From Acidobacteriota bacterium (GTDB lineage Bacteria; Acidobacteriota; Vicinamibacteria; Vicinamibacterales; JAKQTR01), in the NCBI GenBank assembly GCA_026393735.1, contig JAPKZP010000393.1:1-5049 (forward strand): a stretch of DNA of 5,049 bases, read 5' to 3'. A program made the translations under genes and the position numbers. Below the pieces are notes generated by a model. That model saw only the letters and a program-made list of their open reading frames with translations. It was not told where the DNA came from and did no database searches. Shown here piece after piece: positions 1 through 5,049 of this stretch (its first letter is position 1; every line of letters begins with the position of its first letter).

Positions 1-3000
1 CGATCGGCGAACAACACCACGTCGTCGCCGTCGCTCGCGGCCGGCCAGAAGCCGTACACCGCGCGTGCCTGCAGCGACCCGTCCCCGATGATGGCCTGGA
101 GCAGCCGGCGGCCGTGATCGTAGATTTCGCGCGCGGCCTTGCCGTACTCCGCATGATCCAGGATGGCGGGAAACCGTCCCTTCAGGCCCCACGCCGAGAA
201 GAAGAACGTCCAGTCGATAAACGCGGCCAGTTCGTCGAGTGACACCCCCGTGGCGATCCGCCGCCCGGTGAACGCCGGCGTGGCAATCGTCTCGCGAGAC
301 CAGTCGATCTGCAGCCCCTGGGAGCGCGCATCCGCGTACGGCCGCAGCGGTTTCGCCACACGCGCGCGATGGCGCTCGCGCAGGTCGGTCTGGTTCTGGC
401 GGTTCTGACGCTCGAACTCCCCCCGCCCGGATTCGCTCAGGAGACTCGACACGACGTCGATGACACGTGAGGCATCCGGCACGTAGACCGTCGGGCCGTG
501 ATAGGCCGGGGCGATCTTCACCGCCGTGTGCTGCCGGCTCGTGGTCGCGCCGCCGATCAGGAGCGGCACCTCGAAGCCGCGCCGCTCCATCTCCTCCGCC
601 ACGTGCACCATTTCGTCGAGCGACGGGGTGATGAGCCCGGACAGGCCGACGATCGAAGCCTGGTTCTCGATCGCGGCATCGAGGATGCGCGCCGTCGGCA
701 CCATCACGCCCAGATCCACGACGCGGTAGTTGTTGCAGGCCAGCACCACGCCGACGATGTTCTTGCCGATATCGTGGACGTCGCCCTTCACCGTCGCGAG
801 GAGAATCGTGCCGCGCGGCTGAGCCGCTGTGCCGGCCAGGCGTTTCTCCTCCTCCATGTACGGCTCGAGGTGCGCGACCGCGCGCTTCATGGCCCGCGCG
901 CTCTTCACAACCTGCGGAAGGAACATCTTGCCCGCGCCGAAGAGGTCGCCGACGGTCTTCATGCCGTCCATCAGCGGTCCCTCGATGACGTCGAGCGGGC
1001 GTCCCAGCCCGCGCCGCGCTTCCTCGGTGTCCTCCTCGATGTAGTCGACGATGCCGTGCACGAGGGCGTGGGCGAGGCGTGACGCCACCGGGGCGTCGCG
1101 CCACGTCAGGTCCGCGCCGCGGTGCTCGACCGTGCCGGTGATCGTCGACGCCAGCCTGACGAGCCGCTCCGTCGCGTCGGGCCGGCGGTTGAACAGCAGG
1201 TCCTCGACGTGCTCGCGCAGGTCGGGCCTGATGTCCTCGTAGACGACCAGCTGACCGGCGTTCACGATGCCCATGTCGAGGCCGGCCTGGATGGCGTGAT
1301 ACAGGAACGCTGCGTGGATGGCTTCGCGCACCAGGTCGTTGCCGCGGAACGCGAACGACAGGTTCGAGATCCCGCCGCTGACCTTGGCGCCGGGGCACGT
1401 CGCCTTCAGGATGCGGGTCGTCTCGATGAAGTCGACCGCGTAGTTCGCGTGCTCCTCGAGGCCGGTGCCGATGGCGAGCACGTTCGGATCCAGCACGATG
1501 TCGTGCGGATCGAACCCGGCCTCGCGCGTGAGCAGGCCGTAGGCGCGCTGCAGGATCTGGACGCGCCGCTCCACGGTGTCGGCCTGACCCGTCTCGTCGA
1601 ACGCCATCACGACCGCGGCCGCGCCGTAGCGGCGGATGAGGCGGGCCTTGCGCAGGAAGTCGGCTTCGCCTTCCTTGAGGCTGATCGAGTTCACGATCGG
1701 CTTGCCCTGGATCGCCTGCAGGCCCGCCTCGAGCACCGACCACTTCGAGCTGTCGATCATGACCGGCACCCGCGCGATCTCGGGCTCGGTGGCGATGATG
1801 TGGAGGAACTCCGTCATGGACCGCTCGGAGTCGAGCAGGCCCTCATCCATGTTGACGTCGATCACGTTCGCGCCGCCGCGCACCTGGTCGAGCGCCACGG
1901 CGGTCGCGTCGGCGAACTGGCCGTCCTTGATCAGCCGCCGGAAGCGGGCCGACCCGGAGACGTTCGTCCGCTCCCCGATCATCGTGAAGTTGCTCTCGGG
2001 CCGGATCGAGAAGGCCTCGAGCCCCGCGTAGGTCGAGTAGCGCGGGGCGCCGGCCGCGACGCCGCGGCCGCTGGCGATCCGCGGCGTGATGCCCGCCACC
2101 TCGCGGGCGATGGCCCGGATGTGATCGGGCGTGGTGCCGCAGCACCCGCCCACGATGTCGACTAGGCCGGATTCGGCGAACTCGCGAAGGAGCCGGGCCG
2201 TGTCGTCGGGCGACTCGTCGTACTGGCCGAACGCGTTGGGCAGCCCCGCGTTCGGATAGCAGCTGACGAAGCACGTCGCGACCTGCGCGAGCTCCGCCAG
2301 GTAGGGTCGCATGTCGCGCGCGCCGAGGGCGCAGTTGATCCCCACCGAGAACGGCTGTGCCTGCTCGACCGACGCCCAGAAGGCGTCGATCGTCTGCCCC
2401 GACAGCGTGCGGCCGCTGCGGTCGGTGATCGTGACGGAGATCATCACGGGAATCCCCGTCCCGCGCGCCTCGAAGACCTCGTCGATCGCCACGAGCGCGG
2501 CCTTCGCGTTGAGCGTGTCGAAGATCGTCTCGACGAGCAGCACGTCGCAGCCGCCGTCGAGCAGCCCGCGGACCTGCTCGGCGTAGGCGTCCTTGACCTG
2601 TCCGAACGTGACCGCCCGGAACGCGGGGTTGTTCACGTCGGGCGAGAGCGACAGCGTCTTGTTCGTCGGGCCGATCGCGCCCGCCACGAAGCGCGGACGG
2701 CCAGGCGTCCGCGCGGTCCACGCCGCCGCCCGGTCCTTCGCCAGGCGCGCCGCGGCGACGTTCAGCTCGTAGACGACGGACTCGAGGCCGTAGTCCGCCT
2801 GCGCGATCGACGTGCCGTTGAACGTGCTCGTCTCGATGACGTCCGCGCCGGCCTCCAGGTAGGCGTCATGGATCCCGCCAATCACATCCGGGCGGGTCAG
2901 CACGAGCAGATCGTTGTTGCCCTTCAGATCCCGGTCGTGACCGGCGAAGCGGGGCCCGCGGAAGTCCGCCTCCGTGAGGCTGTGCCGCTGCACCATCGTG

Positions 3001-3077
3001 CCCATGGCGCCGTCAATCACGAGCGGTCGGGTTCGGAGGATGGCGCGAAGCGAGTCCTGCGTCGACAGCGTGGACAT
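1..3077 (-). CDS. metH: Cobalamin-dependent methionine synthase MetH (3' end cut by window edge)
   Basis: Transfers a methyl group from 5-methyltetrahydrofolate through cob(I)alamin to homocysteine, giving methionine and tetrahydrofolate in the cytoplasm. The frame is open for 1025 codons from ATG at 3077 and leaves the window without a stop; E. coli MetH is about 1227 aa, so roughly 200 C-terminal residues are missing. Domains in order: homocysteine-binding barrel (about 1-335) with zinc ligands C249 (GINCALGA) and C312/C313 (GGCCGTTP); pterin-binding barrel (about 360-620) with GERTNVSGS at 368-376 and DSSKW at 442-446; cobalamin cap (about 650-745) with MDGMKTVGDLFGAGKMFLPQ; Rossmann B12 domain with GDVHDIGKN at 765-773, where H768 is the lower cobalt ligand, and SGLITPSLDEM starting at S813; then the start of the AdoMet-reactivation domain (IDWTFFFSAWGL from I954). 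All ligand residues in view are intact. A GAGG Shine-Dalgarno at 3087-3084 lies inside the end of the upstream gene, 6 nt before the ATG, so translation is probably coupled. Function is near certain. Confidence 0.98.
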   Translation of the reverse strand, partial: MSTLSTQDSLRAILRTRPLVIDGAMGTMVQRHSLTEADFRGPRFAGHDRDLKGNNDLLVLTRPDVIGGIHDAYLEAGADVIETSTFNGTSIAQADYGLESVVYELNVAAARLAKDRAAAWTARTPGRPRFVAGAIGPTNKTLSLSPDVNNPAFRAVTFGQVKDAYAEQVRGLLDGGCDVLLVETIFDTLNAKAALVAIDEVFEARGTGIPVMISVTITDRSGRTLSGQTIDAFWASVEQAQPFSVGINCALGARDMRPYLAELAQVATCFVSCYPNAGLPNAFGQYDESPDDTARLLREFAESGLVDIVGGCCGTTPDHIRAIAREVAGITPRIASGRGVAAGAPRYSTYAGLEAFSIRPESNFTMIGERTNVSGSARFRRLIKDGQFADATAVALDQVRGGANVIDVNMDEGLLDSERSMTEFLHIIATEPEIARVPVMIDSSKWSVLEAGLQAIQGKPIVNSISLKEGEADFLRKARLIRRYGAAAVVMAFDETGQADTVERRVQILQRAYGLLTREAGFDPHDIVLDPNVLAIGTGLEEHANYAVDFIETTRILKATCPGAKVSGGISNLSFAFRGNDLVREAIHAAFLYHAIQAGLDMGIVNAGQLVVYEDIRPDLREHVEDLLFNRRPDATERLVRLASTITGTVEHRGADLTWRDAPVASRLAHALVHGIVDYIEEDTEEARRGLGRPLDVIEGPLMDGMKTVGDLFGAGKMFLPQVVKSARAMKRAVAHLEPYMEEEKRLAGTAAQPRGTILLATVKGDVHDIGKNIVGVVLACNNYRVVDLGVMVPTARILDAAIENQASIVGLSGLITPSLDEMVHVAEEMERRGFEVPLLIGGATTSRQHTAVKIAPAYHGPTVYVPDASRVIDVVSSLLSESGRGEFERQNRQNQTDLRERHRARVAKPLRPYADARSQGLQIDWSRETIATPAFTGRRIATGVSLDELAAFIDWTFFFSAWGLKGRFPAILDHAEYGKAAREIYDHGRRLLQAIIGDGSLQARAVYGFWPAASDGDDVVLFAD

Positions 3078-3079
3078 GG

Positions 3080-3988
3080 TCAACCTCGTGAATCGCCGCG
3101 CTGCCGGGCCCGCGCAAGACGTTCCGGCTTGCGGCCGCTGGCAACGATGACCGTGAAGGGGCCGCCGGCTTTGCGCGCCCCGATCTGCACCCGGATGTCG
3201 ACGAGGCCGGCCTTGCGCAGCATCGCGACGATCGCATCGTCGGAAAAGCCCAGCCACTGATCGCCGAGCCGCTCCTTGACCCACGCCTGGTCGTGCGGGC
3301 GCAGTTCAAGCAGGAGGAGCCGCCCGCCGGGCCGGAGCACACGGGCCCCCTCGGCGACGCCGCGGGCGGGATCGCCGGCATGGTGCAGCGCCTGCGACAG
3401 CAAGGCGACGTCGACGCTGGCGTCCTTCAGCGGCACGCGCTCGATCTCGCCGCGTTTCCAGACGATGTTGGTGAGGCCCTGCTTGCGGGCGAGCGCACGG
3501 GCGCGACGCAGGACGAGCGGTGAGCGGTCGACGCCGTACACCCGGGCGGCCCAGCGCGCCGCCTCGATCGTGAGACGTCCCTCGCCGCAGCCGAGATCGG
3601 CGACGTCAAGGCGGGGCAGCAGGTGCCCCAGGGCCCGCGCCCAGGCTGCCCAGCTGCGCCCGGGCACGAGCTGGCCGATCTCGTTGCCGTGCGTGTCGAA
3701 GTTCTCGCGCCGGAGCCGCAGGACCTCCTGGAGGCGGGCATCATCGGCGCGCGCCTCGGACGAGGTGCCGGCGGACGCGGCGGCGAACTGGGCCTGGAGC
3801 TGCCCCCAGAGGCCGGCCAGCGGCCCATCGGACACGTCGGGGTTCACGCTGTAGTACGTGAAGCCCCCGGCCGGCCCCAGGACGGCGGTCAGCTCCGTGA
3901 CGTTGAGCCGCTCCCGGGCCAGGACCCGCAGGAGACGCAGGCGGACGTCCTCGCCGAGCAGCCGGTAGAGGGAAGCGGCCTGATCCAT
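3080..3988 (-). CDS. ArsR-family regulator fused to SAM-dependent methyltransferase domain, SahR-like; HTH appears internally deleted
   Basis: A 302-aa protein from ATG 3988 (MDQAASLYRLLGEDVRLRLL) to TGA 3082-3080. Residues 7-38 match the first helices of an ArsR winged helix (LLGEDVRLRLLRVLARERLNVTELTAVLG shape). FTYYSV at 43-48 matches the second wing strand. The recognition helix and first wing strand that normally separate them, about 25 residues, are absent. Residues 115-300 form a class I methyltransferase fold: motif I VADLGCGEGRL at 129-139, acidic motif II at D154, then ALLSQALHHAGDP and a VLRPGGRLLLLEL strand. Known SahR repressors of Proteobacteria combine an ArsR HTH with a methylase-like domain that senses SAH and control metH, ahcY, metF and metK. 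The direct link to metH (2-nt gap) makes that role the best inference; an enzymatic methyltransferase is the alternative. The frame stays open up to an ATG at 4300, but that extension is antisense to the asparaginase gene and across the promoter. The 3988 start fits the family N-terminus, although it has no Shine-Dalgarno. Confidence 0.88.
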   Translation of the reverse strand: MDQAASLYRLLGEDVRLRLLRVLARERLNVTELTAVLGPAGGFTYYSVNPDVSDGPLAGLWGQLQAQFAAASAGTSSEARADDARLQEVLRLRRENFDTHGNEIGQLVPGRSWAAWARALGHLLPRLDVADLGCGEGRLTIEAARWAARVYGVDRSPLVLRRARALARKQGLTNIVWKRGEIERVPLKDASVDVALLSQALHHAGDPARGVAEGARVLRPGGRLLLLELRPHDQAWVKERLGDQWLGFSDDAIVAMLRKAGLVDIRVQIGARKAGGPFTVIVASGRKPERLARARQRGDSRG

Positions 3989-3989
3989 A

Positions 3990-4019
3990 TCTATAAATCT
4001 ACATAAGCAGATGAATAGA
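3990..4019. promoter_or_regulatory. Imperfect 30-bp palindrome, probable operator of the ArsR/SahR-like regulator
   Basis: The left arm TCTATAAATCTACAT (3990-4004) pairs with the right arm AAGCAGATGAATAGA (4005-4019) at 11 of 15 positions. The conserved half-site is TCTATnnATCT, seen as TCTATAAATCT on the plus strand and TCTATTCATCT on the minus strand. It is strikingly AT-rich in a GC-rich window, ends 1 nt from the regulator's ATG, and covers the likely -10 of its promoter. ArsR-family repressors bind such inverted repeats over their own promoters. That the adjacent regulator is, or was, the binder is inference. Confidence 0.72.
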
Positions 4020-4024
4020 AGCAA
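3996..4024 (-). promoter_or_regulatory. Likely sigma-70 promoter for the regulator-metH operon
   Basis: On the minus strand TTGCTT (4024-4019) serves as a -35 with 3 of 6 consensus bases. It is followed by a 17-nt spacer and TAGATT (4001-3996) as a -10 with 4 of 6. Transcription would then start at about 3990-3988, at or next to the ATG, giving a leaderless or nearly leaderless mRNA. This agrees with the absence of a Shine-Dalgarno (the bases before the ATG read TTTATAGAT). A shifted -10 within the same AT-rich stretch is possible. Confidence 0.5.
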
Positions 4025-4048
4025 GCCCCGGGCGGTGCGCGGACGCGC

Positions 4049-4054
4049 TAGAAT
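4049..4054 (+). promoter_or_regulatory. -10-like box ahead of the asparaginase-like gene
   Basis: TAGAAT matches the sigma-70 -10 consensus at 5 of 6 bases and lies 9 nt before the ATG at 4064, so transcription would start at about 4060-4064. No convincing -35 is present at 16-18 nt upstream (the bases there are C/G-rich). The spacing to the ATG suggests a leaderless message. It sits about 30 bp outside the palindrome, so repression of this promoter by a bound regulator is not obvious. Confidence 0.4.
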
Positions 4055-4063
4055 AACCGCCGC

Positions 4064-4552
4064 ATGATTCGTATCCTCGTCACCGGCGGGACCTTCGACA
4101 AACTGTACGACGAAATCAACGCCCGGCTCCACTTCACGGAGTCCCAGGTCCCCGAGATGCTCCGTCTCGGCCGCTGCAAGGTGGAGGTCACGATCCGGAC
4201 GGTCATGCTCGTGGACAGCCTCGAGATGACCGACGCCGACCGTGAGCTCCTCGCCCAGAACTGTCTCCAGGCCCCCGAGTCGCAGATCGTCATCACCCAC
4301 GGCACCGACACCATGGTCGAAACCGCGGCGGCGATCGCCCGGCGCGTGACCGGCAAGACGGTCGTGCTCACCGGCGCGATGGTGCCGTACGCGTTCGGGA
4401 GTTCGGATGGCCTGTTCAACCTGGGGAGCGCGTTGTCATTCGCCCAGGTCCTGCCGCCGGGCACCTACATCGCCATGAACGGCCGGTGCTTCGCGTGGGA
4501 CCGCGTCCGGAAGAACAAGAAGACCGGCGTCTTCGAAGACGTCGGGTCGTAG
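4064..4552 (+). CDS. Stand-alone asparaginase N-terminal-domain protein (short L-asparaginase-like)
   Basis: A 162-aa protein with the asparaginase/glutaminase N-terminal fold. TGGTFDK at 7-13 places the nucleophile-like threonine at T10. THGTDTM at 78-84 supplies T81 and D82, and TGKTVVLTGAMVP at 97-108 supplies K98, so the Thr-Thr-Asp-Lys catalytic set of type I/II asparaginases is present. SSDGLFNLGSAL at 113-124 matches the conserved region after the lysine. Classical enzymes are about 320-350 aa with a C-terminal domain that completes the dimer and binding site; that domain is absent. The stop at 4550-4552 is followed directly by the next gene's Shine-Dalgarno, so this looks like a genuine short family member and not a recent break. 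The reaction may be asparagine or another amide hydrolysis; the substrate is not established. No Shine-Dalgarno precedes the ATG. It is divergent from the regulator-metH pair and probably co-transcribed with the M28 peptidase gene. Confidence 0.88.
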   Translation: MIRILVTGGTFDKLYDEINARLHFTESQVPEMLRLGRCKVEVTIRTVMLVDSLEMTDADRELLAQNCLQAPESQIVITHGTDTMVETAAAIARRVTGKTVVLTGAMVPYAFGSSDGLFNLGSALSFAQVLPPGTYIAMNGRCFAWDRVRKNKKTGVFEDVGS

Positions 4553-4556
4553 GAAC

Positions 4557-4561
4557 AGGAG
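4557..4561 (+). promoter_or_regulatory. Ribosome binding site of the M28 peptidase gene
   Basis: AGGAG lies 6 nt before the ATG at 4568 and 5 nt after the asparaginase-like stop. It fixes the start of the next gene and contrasts with the absence of such a site before the asparaginase-like gene and the regulator. This fits the first gene of each transcript being leaderless and the downstream gene using a Shine-Dalgarno. Confidence 0.7.
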
Positions 4562-4567
4562 TTCGAG

Positions 4568-5049
4568 ATGTTGCAGCAGGAGAGACGAGGCTGGCGGGCG
4601 TCGGTTGGGCTGGTGGTGCTGGCTGCGGGGACGGCGCTCCTCGCCCAGGGCGGGGCCGCGGCGCCTCCGGCGTTCAGCGCCGACGCCGTGCTCGCCCACG
4701 TGAAGGTGCTGGCGTCCGACAGGTTCGAGGGCCGGGCGCCCGGCACCAGGGGCGAGGATCTGACCGTCGCCTACATCACCGACCAGTTCACAAAGGTCGG
4801 CCTCAAGGCAGGGAACACCGACGGCACCTTTCTCCAGAACGTGCCGATGGTGGGCATGACGGCGGACCCGGCAACGGCGTTGACGTTTCGCAAGGGCGAC
4901 GCGACCCGGACGCTCAAGTTCAAGGACGACATGGTTGTCTGGACGAAGCGCGTGCGGCCGAGCGTGAGCCTTGACGCCTCCGACGTCGTATTCGTGGGCT
5001 ACGGCATCCAGGCGCCCGAGTACCAGTGGGACGACTACAAGGGCATCGA
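4568..5049 (+). CDS. Exported M28-family metallopeptidase, N-terminal part (3' end cut by window edge)
   Basis: The frame is open from ATG 4568 to the right edge: 160 codons plus two bases. Residues 1-33 look like a Sec signal peptide, with basic residues at R6, R7 and R10, a hydrophobic core at about 13-26 (VGLVVLAAGTALLA), then a small-residue stretch GGAAAPP for cleavage, so the mature protein is probably periplasmic or membrane-attached. The mature start FSADAVLAHVKVLASDRFEGRAPGTRGED, continuing with a KVGLKAGNTDGTFLQ segment and VFVGYGIQAPEYQWDDYKGI at about 141-160, is characteristic of M28 aminopeptidase-like proteins carrying a PA (protease-associated) insert. The zinc ligands and catalytic acid lie beyond the window, so activity cannot be judged. 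It follows the asparaginase-like gene by 15 nt, and the two are likely one operon. The pairing could relate to peptide or amide nitrogen scavenging, which is inference only. Confidence 0.87.
   Translation, partial: MLQQERRGWRASVGLVVLAAGTALLAQGGAAAPPAFSADAVLAHVKVLASDRFEGRAPGTRGEDLTVAYITDQFTKVGLKAGNTDGTFLQNVPMVGMTADPATALTFRKGDATRTLKFKDDMVVWTKRVRPSVSLDASDVVFVGYGIQAPEYQWDDYKGI

Noticed and set aside
1122..2165. A 347-codon open frame on the plus strand, and several shorter ones over 498-1082, opposite metH
   Set aside because: They are antisense to an intact, highly conserved MetH frame, are rich in Arg, Ala, Asp and His in a low-complexity way, and match no family. They are typical shadows of GC-rich coding DNA.
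1843..2721. A 292-codon minus-strand frame inside metH
   Set aside because: It is an out-of-frame shadow of MetH. The MetH frame runs through here with the zinc ligands C249, C312 and C313.
3623..4006. Plus-strand open frames opposite the regulator (also 3276-3854)
   Set aside because: No recognisable domain, antisense to a conserved methyltransferase frame, and one ends inside the operator region.
3989..4063. SAM or SAH riboswitch ahead of the metH operon
   Set aside because: The spacer is only 75 bp, its only clear structure is the operator palindrome, and the probable transcription start is at the ATG, leaving no leader RNA for a riboswitch.
3989..4300. N-terminal extension of the regulator to ATG 4300
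   Set aside because: The extra 104 residues are antisense to the asparaginase-like gene and cross the palindrome and promoter. They resemble no domain, while the ATG at 3988 matches the start of the ArsR domain.
4486..4974. A 162-codon plus-strand frame overlapping the asparaginase-like and M28 genes
   Set aside because: It overlaps both real genes in another frame, is rich in Arg and Gly, has no family match, and lacks the signal peptide and M28 motifs that the frame from 4568 has.

Overview
The window is GC-rich throughout except for one AT-rich island at about 3988-4020. It holds four protein genes around a single divergent control region. Codon use, several starts without a Shine-Dalgarno sequence, and an exported M28 peptidase with a 'FEGRAPGTRGED' N-terminus suggest a soil or metagenomic bacterium. 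My best guess is Acidobacteriota, possibly the Vicinamibacteria. That assignment is inference from sequence style; no marker gene here proves it.

Minus strand, read from 3988 down to 1: an ArsR-family regulator fused to a SAM-dependent methyltransferase domain (3988-3080) is followed after 2 nt by metH, the cobalamin-dependent methionine synthase (3077 to the window edge). MetH is open over 1025 codons and runs off the left edge inside its AdoMet-reactivation domain. Most reading frames on the opposite strand across 1-3077 are GC-rich shadows of metH. The regulator resembles SahR, the known S-adenosylhomocysteine (SAH)-responsive repressor of SAM-cycle genes, in domain layout and neighbourhood.

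Intergenic region 3989-4063: a 30-bp imperfect palindrome (3990-4019) covers the likely -10 of the regulator-metH promoter and touches its -35, as an autorepressor operator would. A second -10-like box (4049-4054) lies just before the plus-strand gene. Neither flanking gene has a clear Shine-Dalgarno sequence, so both may be leaderless.

Plus strand: a stand-alone asparaginase N-terminal-domain protein of 162 aa (4064-4552) that keeps the catalytic residues but lacks the usual C-terminal domain. After 15 nt and a good Shine-Dalgarno comes the start of an exported M28-type metallopeptidase (4568 to the right edge), cut before its zinc site.

The observation most worth a second look is in the regulator. 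Its winged-helix domain passes directly from the helix before the recognition helix to the far strand of the wing, so about 25 residues, including the whole DNA-recognition helix, appear to be missing in frame. A well-formed operator nevertheless remains upstream. This is either a real loss of DNA binding that would free metH from SAH control, or a sequence or assembly deletion.
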